This document shows, piece by piece, positions 1 through 7,880 of a DNA stretch of 64,000 bases. This DNA is from Pseudomonas sp. 10-1B. GTDB taxonomy: Bacteria > Pseudomonadota > Gammaproteobacteria > Pseudomonadales > Pseudomonadaceae. Both the position numbers and the translations under genes were made by a program. Each line of letters opens with the position of its first letter. Position 1 is the first letter of the stretch. The notes below the pieces were generated by a model. It searched no databases. It was given only the letters and a program-made list of their open reading frames with translations, and was not told where the DNA came from. Location of the stretch: positions 1 through 64,000 of the forward strand of contig NZ_JYKS01000040.1 in assembly GCF_000935045.1 (NCBI RefSeq), written 5' to 3'.

Positions 1-2
1 CG

Positions 3-263
3 CTGAAGCGCCATCCCAATGAGGCAGCGTTTGAACGAATGACCAAACGCTTGAATGCCAATCCGGACATGATGCTGAGGCGGAAAAGTACTGTCGAGCA
101 TCCTTTCGGCAACTTGAAGCAGTGGGCACTGGGAACCGGGCGGTTCCTGCTGCGCCAAGTACAGGGAGCCAAAGCTGAGATGGCGCTGGCAGTGACCAGC
201 TACAACCTGAAGCGAACCATCAACATCCTGGGAACCCGCAGGCTGCTGGATATGCTGGCCTGA
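3..263 (+). CDS. Transposase, C-terminal fragment (5' end outside window)
   Basis: The reading frame is open from the left edge of the window to a TGA at 261-263, so only the last 86 residues are present. The segment VEHPFGNLKQW followed by GAKAEMALAVTSYNLKR is typical of the end of DDE transposases of the IS1182/IS5-like group, where the Glu of the catalytic triad lies near E-H-P-F-G-N. A strong terminator-like hairpin follows 30 bases downstream. Family is inferred from this motif only; whether the full element is intact cannot be judged because its left part is outside the window. Confidence 0.75.
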   Translation: MKRHPNEAAFERMTKRLNANPDMMLRRKSTVEHPFGNLKQWALGTGRFLLRQVQGAKAEMALAVTSYNLKRTINILGTRRLLDMLA

Positions 264-293
264 GAGGTATCTCTCGGGTATCTGAGAATCTCA

Positions 294-330
294 ATCAGAG
301 ATCAGCCCTGGCGGGCTGATCTCTGATTTT
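294..330 (+). terminator. Rho-independent terminator after transposase
   Basis: A perfect 15-base inverted repeat (294-308 and 313-327) with a 4-base loop is followed by a short T run. It lies just behind the transposase stop and is a likely transcription terminator, possibly part of the element's right end. Confidence 0.75.
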
Positions 331-429
331 GAGTTTTCACACAGCCTGCACAGGTAATGCGCCAGCCTCGAGGGCAGCGGGTTACCCGTCGAAATAGGGC
401 TACGAAATGGGAATGGCCTTGCCGGCCAC

Positions 430-451
430 GTTCAAGAGCCGTTCAAGAGCC
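430..451. repeat. 11-bp perfect direct repeat over a stop codon
   Basis: The sequence gttcaagagcc occurs twice back to back (430-440 and 441-451). The second copy contains the stop codon (443-445, minus strand) of the lipoprotein gene. It may be a small slippage duplication; no target-site role for the nearby transposase can be shown. Confidence 0.6.
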
Positions 452-922
452 TGCCTTTTCCAGCGCGTTCAGCTCGTCTTCCACCTGTTGCATGCGCTGC
501 TCGACCAAGGCCTGCACCTTCACGTCGCGGGCCGTCTCGCGCATCAGGGCTGTGAGCTTTTCGCTCAGGCGCTTGCCGTCCTCAGAGTTTTCCAGGGCAC
601 GGGCCTTGGCCGGGTCCTGGGTGGCAGCGACGATGGTGGCGAATTCGGCGTCGCTGAAGTTCTTCTCGCTGTACAGGCGGAACAGGTCCTGGCGTTGGTC
701 CTCGACCGTCAGGTGCTTGCGCAATACATCCTGGATGGTGGCTTGCGACAGCTGCGGGTGCGTGCGGCCGAGCAGCTCGGCCATGCGTTCGATGTTATGC
801 GTGTAGGCATCCTGCAGCGGCAGCTGGGCAAGGATCTGTTCTTCACGGGAGGGCTTCTGGTCGCAGGCGGCGAGGGCAGCAGTCAGCAACAGGGGCAACA
901 GCAACTTGTGGAGGCGAGGCAT
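443..922 (-). CDS. Predicted outer-membrane/periplasmic lipoprotein, function unknown
   Basis: Encodes 159 residues. The N-terminus is a lipoprotein signal peptide (MPRLHKLLLPLLLTAALAAC) with the lipobox LAAC, so Cys20 should be the acylated first residue of the mature protein. The rest is alpha-helical and charged, with a C-terminal helix rich in Glu/Gln (VEQRMQQVEDELNALEK). It resembles small conserved Pseudomonas lipoproteins but I do not recognise a named family. It is transcribed alone, toward the transposase fragment. Confidence 0.8.
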   Translation of the reverse strand: MPRLHKLLLPLLLTAALAACDQKPSREEQILAQLPLQDAYTHNIERMAELLGRTHPQLSQATIQDVLRKHLTVEDQRQDLFRLYSEKNFSDAEFATIVAATQDPAKARALENSEDGKRLSEKLTALMRETARDVKVQALVEQRMQQVEDELNALEKAGS

Positions 923-1086
923 GGCGTGGCCTGGTCGGGCAGTGAAGACTGCCGATTATAACGATGTCCGCCTGGCCACGACGAGCCCGGTGATTTGCCT
1001 TGAGCGGCACGCTGGGGTTTGCAGTCGTGGATGTGGAGCAAGATCCGGTCTGGCAGACCACGCACATGCAGCTGCGCTTGGGCTGA

Positions 1087-1108
1087 GTTGTAGGAAAGCG
1101 CCTACAAC
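1087..1108. promoter_or_regulatory. Inverted repeat, possible operator
   Basis: gttgtagg (1087-1094) and cctacaac (1101-1108) form a perfect 8-bp inverted repeat with a 6-base spacer, 100 bases before the start of the 107-residue gene at 1209. There is no T run, so a regulator binding site is more likely than a terminator. The rest of the gap 923-1208 shows no gene. Confidence 0.4.
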
Positions 1109-1208
1109 GGTGCTTTGCGCGTACTCTACACGTTCATTTCCATGGCGGAACGGCTTGCTTATTTTTCCCCGTGCACGATTAATTCATTGCATCGGGGGGA
1201 GATTCACG

Positions 1209-1532
1209 ATGGCATACATGGCCCTGTATAAACTCAGGCTGCTGGACGAGTTCGACGACCGCACAGACTCGTGGACCCATGACGATTTCGAGAGCCGGTT
1301 GTTGGCCTTGTGGCGTGGGGCAAAGCGGCATCATGCCAGCGGTATCATCAAAGCGGCGCATAAGGAAAAGCTTTGGCCAAGGGCGGTGAAGCGCTATTTG
1401 CTGACCAGGTACCGGGCTTTTGGCCATGTCAGTTCGGAACTGGAGCGCGCGTTTGCCGAGGTGGCGGCGGCGATGAGTGTGCAGGAACGGATGGAGTGGG
1501 GGTTGTTGCCTACGGGTGGCCCGGTTGCCTGA
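1209..1532 (+). CDS. Conserved hypothetical protein, 107 residues
   Basis: ATG at 1209 is preceded by a good ribosome binding site (ggggag, about 6 bases upstream); an in-frame extension upstream lacks one. The protein (MAYMALYKLRLLDEFDDRTD...) is soluble, basic in the middle (RRGAKRHHASGIIKAAHKEK-like region) and has no signal peptide or membrane segment. I do not recognise a family. It is monocistronic; the next gene (porin) is convergent. Confidence 0.7.
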   Translation: MAYMALYKLRLLDEFDDRTDSWTHDDFESRLLALWRGAKRHHASGIIKAAHKEKLWPRAVKRYLLTRYRAFGHVSSELERAFAEVAAAMSVQERMEWGLLPTGGPVA

Positions 1533-1578
1533 TGGATCGTGAGGCTGCAAAGCAGCCCCAATCCAGGCACGCGGTCTA

Positions 1579-2922
1579 TCAGAACCCACCGGATATCGGC
1601 CACTCGACCGCCAGCCGTATCTGGTCCCCATCCAGCTCCGCCTGCGCCGTGTTCCCGCGGTGCACGTTATGCCTCAGCGAGAACGTGGTGCCCTTGGCCT
1701 TGTCACTCTGCACCACGTACCGCGCCTCAAGGTCGCGCTCCCAATGCTTGCCACCCTTGCCGTAGCCCAGGTACGCATACCCACCATTGGGGTCGACATG
1801 CGTGCCATCGATATCGAACCCGCGCACGTACAGCGCGGTCAGGTTCAACCCGGGCACACCGTAGGCGCCCATGTTCAGGTCATAGCGCGCCTGCCATGAT
1901 TTTTCGTTAGGTGCGTTGAAATCCGACATCTGTACCGCGTTGGAAATGAAGATCGCGCCCCGCGTCACATAGTCGAATGGCGTGTTGCCGTCCACTTGCT
2001 GCCAGCCCAGGCTGAAGCCGTGTGGCCCTTGGTTGTAACGCGAGAGCAGGCTCCAGGTCGTATTGTCGATACGCCCGGACAGCGCCTTGCCGGTATCGGT
2101 GGTGCGGTACAGGTTGAGGTCGAGGCTGAGGCTACGGCGGTCATCCAGCGCATGGCTGAGGGTACTGCCCAGGTAGTGCTGGTTCCAGCTGTCTTCATAG
2201 CGCGAGGTGTACAGGCTGCCGCTGAAGGCTGCGTCAGGGTTCCACACCATGCCGGCCAGGTCGAAGCTGTTGCCCTGGCGGCCGTTGGAGTAGTTCACCA
2301 CAAAACCCTGATCGTGGCTGGAGGCGTTGCGATCGGTGCTTTCGTTGAAGTGCCCGGCTACCAGCTTGAGGGTGTCCAACTCGTTGCTGGTGAGAAAAAA
2401 ACCGGTGGCGGTCTCGGGCAGCAGGCGGCTGTCGGAGGAGCTGAACACGGGCGTCTTGACCCGTTGTTCACCGTAGGACAGCACAGTGTTGGATACGCGC
2501 AGCTTGAGCGCAGCGCCGCCCCGGCTGTATTCGTTTTTTGGCTGCCCGTCGTTATCGAGCCCGAGCAGCCGCGCCTTGCCGGCACGCCCACCGCCGCTGT
2601 CCAGTTGTACGCCCAGGTAGGCATGGGCATCGACCCCGACGCCGATCAGCCCCTGGGTGTAGCCAGACTGGAAGGTACCCATCAAGCCATAGGCCCATTC
2701 CTCGGCCTTGCCGTTGCGCTCGTTGCGCGGTTTGTAGGCATTGCGCGCGGCACTGTTGCGCCCGCCGTGCTTGTAATCGCGCTGGTCGAATACGCTGCGG
2801 TTGAGGATGCTCCAGCTGGCATCCTCGACAAAGCCGCTGCTTTGCGATTGGGCAGAGTCTGCGAGGGCGAGCGGCGCAAGCAGGGCGCTGGCGAGCAGCA
2901 GGGCGACAGGGCGCAACAGCAT
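1579..2922 (-). CDS. OprD-family outer-membrane porin, last gene of cobalamin-riboswitch operon
   Basis: 447 residues beginning with a Sec signal peptide (cleavage after about Ala21, LALA|DS). The mature start (SSGFVEDASWSILNRSVF...RDYKHGG) and the repeated amphipathic strands ending in a terminal Phe are characteristic of OprD/Opd/Occ 18-stranded specific porins, which are normally 415-450 residues. Its ATG is 17 bases behind the stop of the ABC ATPase gene on the same strand, so it is probably the last gene of the importer operon that starts at 5751 and is controlled by the cobalamin riboswitch. B12 operons normally carry a TonB receptor instead of a substrate-specific porin; the true solute is unknown. 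Confidence 0.9.
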   Translation of the reverse strand: MLLRPVALLLASALLAPLALADSAQSQSSGFVEDASWSILNRSVFDQRDYKHGGRNSAARNAYKPRNERNGKAEEWAYGLMGTFQSGYTQGLIGVGVDAHAYLGVQLDSGGGRAGKARLLGLDNDGQPKNEYSRGGAALKLRVSNTVLSYGEQRVKTPVFSSSDSRLLPETATGFFLTSNELDTLKLVAGHFNESTDRNASSHDQGFVVNYSNGRQGNSFDLAGMVWNPDAAFSGSLYTSRYEDSWNQHYLGSTLSHALDDRRSLSLDLNLYRTTDTGKALSGRIDNTTWSLLSRYNQGPHGFSLGWQQVDGNTPFDYVTRGAIFISNAVQMSDFNAPNEKSWQARYDLNMGAYGVPGLNLTALYVRGFDIDGTHVDPNGGYAYLGYGKGGKHWERDLEARYVVQSDKAKGTTFSLRHNVHRGNTAQAELDGDQIRLAVEWPISGGF

Positions 2923-2939
2923 GGGCAGAACTTCCTGGG

Positions 2940-3728
2940 TCAGGTGGCGCGAAAGCGCAGGATGCGCGCGCCGTCGAAGGGGTCGGTGAGGTAGTGGGCG
3001 TGAACGCCAAAGGTGCTCAGCAGGCGCTCGGGGGTAAGTACCTCGAACGGTGTACCGAGGTCGACCAGGCGACCTTTGTCGAGCACTGCAAGCCGGTCGC
3101 AGGTGAGCGCCTGGTTGAGGTCGTGCAGGGCCACGAGGGTGGTCACTGGCAGGGCCTGCACTTGTTGCAGCAGGCTCAGCTGGTGCTGGATGTCCAGGTG
3201 GTTGGTCGGCTCGTCCAGCAGCAGCACCTGCGGGCGCTGGGCCAGGGCGCGGGCGATGTGCACGCGCTGGCGCTCGCCACCGGACAGCGAACCCCACAGG
3301 CGTGTACGCAGGTGCAAGGCATCGAGGTCGGCCAGCGCCTGCTCGACGATGGCACGGTCCTCCCGGGAGAATGGGGCCAGGGCCGACAGCCATGGGGTTC
3401 GGCCAAGGGCAACCGCGTCGAACACGCTGATCGCATCGAGGGTGTCGGCCTGTTGCTCGACCAGTGCCAAGGTCTGGGCGACACGGCGGCGGGGCATCTG
3501 TGCCAGTTGCTCGCCCATCAGTTGCACGCTGCCGCAGGCCGGCTTGCGCAGGCCTGCCAGCAACTTCAGCAGCGAGGATTTGCCAGAGCCGTTGGGGCCG
3601 ACGATGCCCAGGGTTTCACCGGCAACGACGCTGAGGTCGATATCATTGAGCACGCAGTTGCCGGCCAGTTGCAGGCCAAGGCCATGGCAGCTCAGCGGTG
3701 CAATCTGTACAGCCGTCATGACTGTCAT
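2940..3728 (-). CDS. ABC transporter ATP-binding protein (iron-siderophore/B12 type)
   Basis: 262 residues. Walker A (GPNGSGKS, about 44-51), ABC signature (LSGGERQ, about 148-154), Walker B (LLLDEP, about 169-174) and the switch His (ALHDLNQA) are all intact. Closest general family: FecE/BtuD/HmuV ATPases that energise FecCD-type permeases. The ATG at 3728 overlaps the permease stop by 4 bases (ATGA), indicating translational coupling. Together with the permease and binding protein upstream it should form an inner-membrane importer for a corrinoid or metal chelate, as the riboswitch suggests. Confidence 0.9.
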   Translation of the reverse strand: MTVMTAVQIAPLSCHGLGLQLAGNCVLNDIDLSVVAGETLGIVGPNGSGKSSLLKLLAGLRKPACGSVQLMGEQLAQMPRRRVAQTLALVEQQADTLDAISVFDAVALGRTPWLSALAPFSREDRAIVEQALADLDALHLRTRLWGSLSGGERQRVHIARALAQRPQVLLLDEPTNHLDIQHQLSLLQQVQALPVTTLVALHDLNQALTCDRLAVLDKGRLVDLGTPFEVLTPERLLSTFGVHAHYLTDPFDGARILRFRAT

Positions 3729-4744
3729 GGGCGACCCTGCCGGCTGACCAGAATCAGCGCGAACACCGGTGCCCCGATCAGAGCGGTGACCACGCCCACC
3801 GGGATCACCTGGCCGCTGATCAGTGTGCGCGAAAGGATGTCGGCGGCAATCAGGAACAACGCGCCGCCCAGCGCGCTGGCAGGCAGCAGACGGCTGTGCC
3901 CGGGGCCAAGCAGCAGGCGCAGGGCATGAGGAATGACCAGTCCGACGAAACCGATGGCGCCGACGATGGACACCATCACCGCTGTCACCAGCGCCGCACA
4001 ACTGATCAGCAGCAACTGGGTACGTCGCACCGGAATGCCCAGCGAGGCCGCCGAATCGGCGCCGAAGGTGAATGCATCCAGCGCGCGGCGATGCCACAGG
4101 CATACCAGCAAACCGAACAACGCTACGGGCACAGCCAGCCACACTGAAGGCCAGCGCACGCCGCTGAGGTTACCAAGCAGCCAGAACAGGATGCCGCGTG
4201 CCTGCTCGGCGGTGGCCGACTTGGTGATCAGGAACGCCGTCAGGGCGTTGAAAAGTTGCGAGCCGGCGATTCCGGCCAGGATCACCTGGGCGTTGTTGCT
4301 GCTGGGGCCAGCAGCGCGGGCCAGCACCAGCACCAGGGCAAAAGCGGCGAGGGCGCCGATGAAGGCCCCGGCGGACATGCTCAAGGCCAGGCTGCCCAGC
4401 CCCAGCAGGCCGACCAGCACCGCGCCGGTCGAGGCACCGGCCGATAGCCCCAGCAAGTATGGCTCGGCCAAGGGGTTGCGCAGCAGTGCCTGCAGGATCA
4501 CTCCACAGGTGGCCAGGCCGGCACCGCAGGCCGCCGCGACCAGGCTGCGAGTCAGGCGGTAGTTCCAGACGATGCCGGCGTCGATCGGGTCGACCGGGTA
4601 ACCGGCCTGCCACAGGTGGTTGGCCAGCACCTGGCCAACCACGCTGGGCGACAGGTTGGTTTCGCCGATGGCAGTGCCGGCCAGCAGGGCCGCCAACAAG
4701 GTTGCCAGGGCAACCGCGATGCAGGGTAACAGGCGGGGCATCAC
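3725..4744 (-). CDS. FecCD-type ABC permease
   Basis: 339 residues, very hydrophobic, with about ten membrane segments and the FecCD hallmarks (ALLRNPLAEPYLLGLSAGAS near 85-105; GAIGFVGLVIPH near 260). This is the BtuC/FecD/FhuB fold that pairs with periplasmic binding proteins of the type encoded next upstream. Start and stop overlap both neighbours by 4 bases, so three genes are read as one translationally coupled unit. Substrate is inferred only from the operon leader (cobalamin riboswitch). Confidence 0.92.
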   Translation of the reverse strand: MMPRLLPCIAVALATLLAALLAGTAIGETNLSPSVVGQVLANHLWQAGYPVDPIDAGIVWNYRLTRSLVAAACGAGLATCGVILQALLRNPLAEPYLLGLSAGASTGAVLVGLLGLGSLALSMSAGAFIGALAAFALVLVLARAAGPSSNNAQVILAGIAGSQLFNALTAFLITKSATAEQARGILFWLLGNLSGVRWPSVWLAVPVALFGLLVCLWHRRALDAFTFGADSAASLGIPVRRTQLLLISCAALVTAVMVSIVGAIGFVGLVIPHALRLLLGPGHSRLLPASALGGALFLIAADILSRTLISGQVIPVGVVTALIGAPVFALILVSRQGRP

Positions 4745-5751
4745 TGGGCTGATTTATCGCTAGCGAAGGCTGCGGACAAGGTCTGCAGCCCGGTGAACAG
4801 GCGGATGCTGGCCTGCATGGCGTCGGCGTCGAGGATGATGATGCGATCGTGCTTCACCGCATCCATGTTGCGGGTTACCGGGTCGCTGCGCAGGAATTCC
4901 AGCTTTTTCTGGTAGTCGTCGGCGGGGAAGCGACGGCGGTCCATGCGGGCAATGATCAGCCAGGTCGGGTTGGCCTTGGCCAGGGTTTCCCAGCCTACGG
5001 TTGGCCACTCTTCGCTGGACTCGACCACGTTGCGCACGCCGAGGGTGCGCAGCATGAAGTCGGCGACACCCTGGCGGCCGGCTACATAGGGGTCGATGTC
5101 GATGTCGGCGCTGGAAAACCAGAACATTGCCGAGGTACCCGACAGGTCCTTGCCGGCCAGTTGCGCTCTGGCACTGTCCAGGCGGCCTTTCAGTTCGGCG
5201 TTCAGCGCTGCGCCGCGCGCCTGCACGTCGAAGATTTCAGCCAGCTGGCTGACACTCTTGTAAATGCTGTCTACCTGGAACGCCTGCAAGCGGGTGCCAT
5301 CGGCTCCTACCAGGTTGTCCTTGCCTTCACAATCCGATGGCAGCAGGTAGGTGGGGATGTTCAACTCGTCGAACTGCTCGCGGGTGCCGACCACGCCCTG
5401 GGCGCCGACCATCCACTCGAACTGCACCGCCACCAGTTGTGGGCGTTTACCGACCACGGCCTCGAAGCTGGGGTCATTGTCGGCCAGGCGCGGCACCTTG
5501 GCGTTCACTGCCTGGTACTCGGGCAGCACGTTGTTGAACCACAGCGAAGTGCCTGCCAACTTGTCGCCCAGGCCCAACGCATAAAGCATCTCGGTGCCGG
5601 CCTGGCCGATGGTGACCGCGCGCTGCGGCGCCTGGGCGAAGGTTTGCGGCTTGCCGCAGTTGTCGACCGTCAGTGGGTAGTGGGTGGCGGCGGCCTGGGC
5701 CAGGCCAGTGAGGCCTAGGCCGGCGAGCAGGGTGGCGAAACGGGGCAGCAT
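4741..5751 (-). CDS. Periplasmic substrate-binding protein of iron-chelate/B12 ABC importer
   Basis: 336 residues with a signal peptide (MLPRFATLLAGLGLTGLAQA|A). The body (PQRAVTIGQAGTEMLYALGLGDK..., then VVGKRPQLVAVQFEW) is the two-lobed binding protein family of FecB/BtuF/FepB, joined by a long helix. ATG at 5751 has AGGAG 10 bases upstream. It is the first gene after the cobalamin riboswitch, which makes a corrinoid or corrinoid precursor (or cobalt chelate) the most likely ligand. An iron-siderophore role is the alternative, since the fold does not separate the two. Confidence 0.88.
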   Translation of the reverse strand: MLPRFATLLAGLGLTGLAQAAATHYPLTVDNCGKPQTFAQAPQRAVTIGQAGTEMLYALGLGDKLAGTSLWFNNVLPEYQAVNAKVPRLADNDPSFEAVVGKRPQLVAVQFEWMVGAQGVVGTREQFDELNIPTYLLPSDCEGKDNLVGADGTRLQAFQVDSIYKSVSQLAEIFDVQARGAALNAELKGRLDSARAQLAGKDLSGTSAMFWFSSADIDIDPYVAGRQGVADFMLRTLGVRNVVESSEEWPTVGWETLAKANPTWLIIARMDRRRFPADDYQKKLEFLRSDPVTRNMDAVKHDRIIILDADAMQASIRLFTGLQTLSAAFASDKSAQ

Positions 5752-5874
5752 GCTGGGCGATCTCCTATCGGACAGTTCACGGAATGAACGCACGGACAGG
5801 CATCGCCGAGCCCCCGCTGGCGGCAGGGGCAACACTGATGGCCAATCCCGGACACCCCGCCGGTTGGTGAATGG

Positions 5875-6052
5875 GCCGGCAGGTCTCCTGACTGGTGCGT
5901 CATGGCCCGGCTCCGGCCTTCCCGGGCAGTTACACCCAGTGGCATCGATGGAGCAGGCTCGGCACTTACAGTTGCGGGGGCAGTTCCGTTTGGCCCGTAT
6001 TGGCGGGCCTGGGATTCCCTATTAATTCCGTGGTGGAAACCGGCGGCCCGCA
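5875..6052 (-). ncRNA. Cobalamin (B12) riboswitch
   Basis: On the minus strand the leader contains the conserved blocks in the right order: a 5' region with gggaatccc-type sequence (about 6009-6023), the core ctgcccccgcaactgtaa (5966-5983 on the plus strand as its complement), and the B12 box cagtcaggagacctgcc (about 5878-5895). These are the defining elements of the adenosylcobalamin riboswitch class. It ends about 125 bases before the ATG of the binding-protein gene, leaving room for an expression platform. By established mechanism, bound cobalamin should repress the ABC importer/OprD operon downstream. Confidence 0.95.
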
Positions 6053-6068
6053 TCTTAGACGCCTTCGG

Positions 6069-6117
6069 CTTCGAGCTTCAAGCTTCAAGCTTCAAGCTTC
6101 GAGCTTCGAGCTTCAAG
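6069..6117. repeat. Heptanucleotide tandem repeat (cttcRag)x7
   Basis: Seven uninterrupted copies of a 7-base unit, cttcaag or cttcgag. A related set, cttgcag-cttgtag-cttgcag, lies at about 6154-6174 and runs into the stop region of the next gene. Such heptamer runs are seen between genes in pseudomonads; function unknown. The unit is not a multiple of ten, so it is not phased with the helix. Confidence 0.9.
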
Positions 6118-6171
6118 CTGAGCGGTAGCGCCTAGGCATACGGTGCGCGGCTTGCAGCTTGTAGCTTGCAG

Positions 6172-7338
6172 CTAAAGATACTTCAGCCAGCGGATGTCGC
6201 GGCGGCGCTGCTTCAGCCTGGCGAACCAGCGCACCGGCAGGTACAGCGAAACCGCCAGCAGCACCGCGCCCAGCCATACCGCCGCAATGCCGTCGAAGCC
6301 GAAATAGTCGCCATGATTGAGGCCGAACAGCGCCACACTGGCCAGGTACAGCAGCTTCAGCACATACAAGTGCAGCAGGTAGAAGAACATTGGTGCCGCC
6401 CCGAACACCGCCAGGGCACTGATCCAGCGCGCCTGGCCGGCGCGTTCGAAGGCGCGCAGCAACAGCAGGCCGCAGCCCAGGGTCAGGGCCAGGAACAACA
6501 GCGACGGTGGGTATTTGGTGATATTGAAGAAACTCATCAGGGTTTGCGTGAAGGTGGGGTAGCCGCTCCACGGTGCTTCACCATACCCGTTGAACATACG
6601 CAGCACGACAAAACCCAGCAGCGCGAGCAACCCGGCCAGCAGCAGGCGGTGCTGGCGTTGCCCAGCTTCGCTGCTACGGGCGAACCAGGGGCCCAGGCCG
6701 TAGCCCAGGGCGATGACACCGATCCACGGCAGCACCGGGTAGGACGTGCGCAAACGCAGGGTTTCGGAAAACGCCAGCCAGCCGCGGTCATGCAGGATCG
6801 CCCATGGCACGTGAAGGGCCGATTCCACGCCAAAGTGCAGGCTGTCGAGCAGGTTGTGGCCGGCGATGATCACCGCACCCAGGGCCAGCAGCGTGGCGCG
6901 CGGCAGCCATACCAGCAGCGACAGGGCGATCATGCTGACGCCGATGGCCCAGATGACCTGTAGGTAGATCACGCTGGGCGGCAGCTGGAAGGTCCAGGCA
7001 AAGTTGACCAGTGTGAATTCCAGCACCACCAGGAACAGCCCGCGCTTGAACAGGAACGCCGAGACATCGCCACGGCCCTGGTACTTCTCGCCGTACAGCC
7101 AGGCCGACAGGCCGGTCAGCAGGACGAAAACCGGGGCACACAGGTGGGCCAAGGTGCGGCTGACGAACAGCGACGGCTCGGTAGTGTCGATGGCCATCGG
7201 GTCGCTGACCTGGCGGTGCAGGAAGAAAGTCTCGCGGACGTGGTCCAGGAGCATGAACAGGATCACCAGGCCGCGCAGGGCATCGATGCTCTGCAGGCGC
7301 TGGGTAAGCAGGCTGGGGGTGGTGCTGGCGCTTGTCAT
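6172..7338 (-). CDS. Integral membrane acyltransferase-like protein (DUF1624/HGSNAT-type)
   Basis: 388 residues with about ten to twelve membrane segments. The N-terminal stretch QRLQSIDALRGLVILFMLLD followed by a His-containing loop (HVRETFF) matches the heparan-alpha-glucosaminide N-acetyltransferase-like catalytic domain (DUF1624) and YeiB-like proteins: 'R..S.D..RG' then 'D..R'. Such proteins sit in the inner membrane and are thought to move acyl groups across it; the substrate is unknown. It is transcribed alone; its 3' end runs into heptamer repeats. Confidence 0.8.
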   Translation of the reverse strand: MTSASTTPSLLTQRLQSIDALRGLVILFMLLDHVRETFFLHRQVSDPMAIDTTEPSLFVSRTLAHLCAPVFVLLTGLSAWLYGEKYQGRGDVSAFLFKRGLFLVVLEFTLVNFAWTFQLPPSVIYLQVIWAIGVSMIALSLLVWLPRATLLALGAVIIAGHNLLDSLHFGVESALHVPWAILHDRGWLAFSETLRLRTSYPVLPWIGVIALGYGLGPWFARSSEAGQRQHRLLLAGLLALLGFVVLRMFNGYGEAPWSGYPTFTQTLMSFFNITKYPPSLLFLALTLGCGLLLLRAFERAGQARWISALAVFGAAPMFFYLLHLYVLKLLYLASVALFGLNHGDYFGFDGIAAVWLGAVLLAVSLYLPVRWFARLKQRRRDIRWLKYL

Positions 7339-7423
7339 GGTGGGTCGCTGGTAAGAACTTATTTCAAATGAAACGTTATCTTATAACCTATTGGTGATGG
7401 ATTGGTAGAGGTGATTGAGGGTT

Positions 7424-7690
7424 TGTGGGGGCAACTGTCTTGTATTGCCTGGACCGGCCTCATCGCCGGCAAGCCAGCTCCCACAGGTACTGCACAGGGC
7501 CAGAGGCCTATGCGGTCGAGGTGGGAGTAACTGCCTTGTATTGCCTGAACCGGCCTCATCGCCGGCAAGCCAGCTCCCACAGGTATTGCACAGGGCTTGA
7601 GGCCTATGCGGTCGAGATGTGAATAACTGCCTTGTATTGCCTGAACCGGCCTCATCGCCGGCAAGCCACACAGGTACTGCACAGGTTTCA
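7424..7690. repeat. Three tandem ~97-bp REP-containing units
   Basis: A unit of about 97 bases starting at gtgggagtaactgccttg, with a central palindrome (ccggcctcatcgccgg) and ending tgcggtcgag, occurs at about 7424-7520, 7521-7617 and, shortened, 7618-7690. The copies are over 90% alike by eye. Single copies or pieces of the same unit recur at 17.7, 30.4, 44.2 and 60.6 kb. This is a REP cluster, not coding; the weak frames that cross it merely translate the repeats. Confidence 0.9.
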
Positions 7691-7704
7691 GCCTAACGCT
7701 ATCC

Positions 7705-7780
7705 CTGTGGGAGCGGCTTTAGCCGCGAACACCGGCAAAGCCGGTGCCATAAACTGCGCGGGACAAGCCCGCTCCCACAG
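7705..7780. repeat. Inverted REP pair (BIME-like)
   Basis: ctgtgggagcgg at the left end and the complement cccgctcccacag at the right end enclose a smaller hairpin (caccggc/gccggtg). Extragenic palindrome of the common Pseudomonas type. Confidence 0.8.
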
Positions 7781-7832
7781 AGGCCGCATCAGGGCTGACA
7801 AGTGTTTGCCACAAGATATGCAGCGCCTGTGA

Positions 7833-7880
7833 GATCGAGCGCCGCCCGCGCGGCGCATCGCGAGCTGGCGCTCGCTCCTA
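7833..7880 (+). repeat. 48-bp palindromic repeat, left copy; group II intron 5' exon
   Basis: The repeat contains cgagcgcc and ggcgctcg as outer arms of a hairpin. Its last base (7880) is directly followed by the intron 5' end. An inverted, virtually identical copy lies at 8673-8720. Similarity continues outward (cag-cg..tgtgagatc) in both copies. Confidence 0.9.

Noticed and set aside
15..263. Complete insertion sequence at the left edge
   Set aside because: Only the end of the transposase is inside the window, so neither completeness nor terminal repeats can be shown.
430..451. 11-bp direct repeat as target-site duplication of the transposase element
   Set aside because: The copies are adjacent to each other and lie about 100 bases beyond the transposase end, so they do not flank an element.
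1150..1170. Sigma-54 promoter tggc...ttgc before the 107-residue gene
   Set aside because: The GG-GC distance is one base too long (13 instead of 12) and the inner positions do not match.
7424..7690. CRISPR array
   Set aside because: Only three contiguous units with no unique spacers; each unit contains a REP palindrome.
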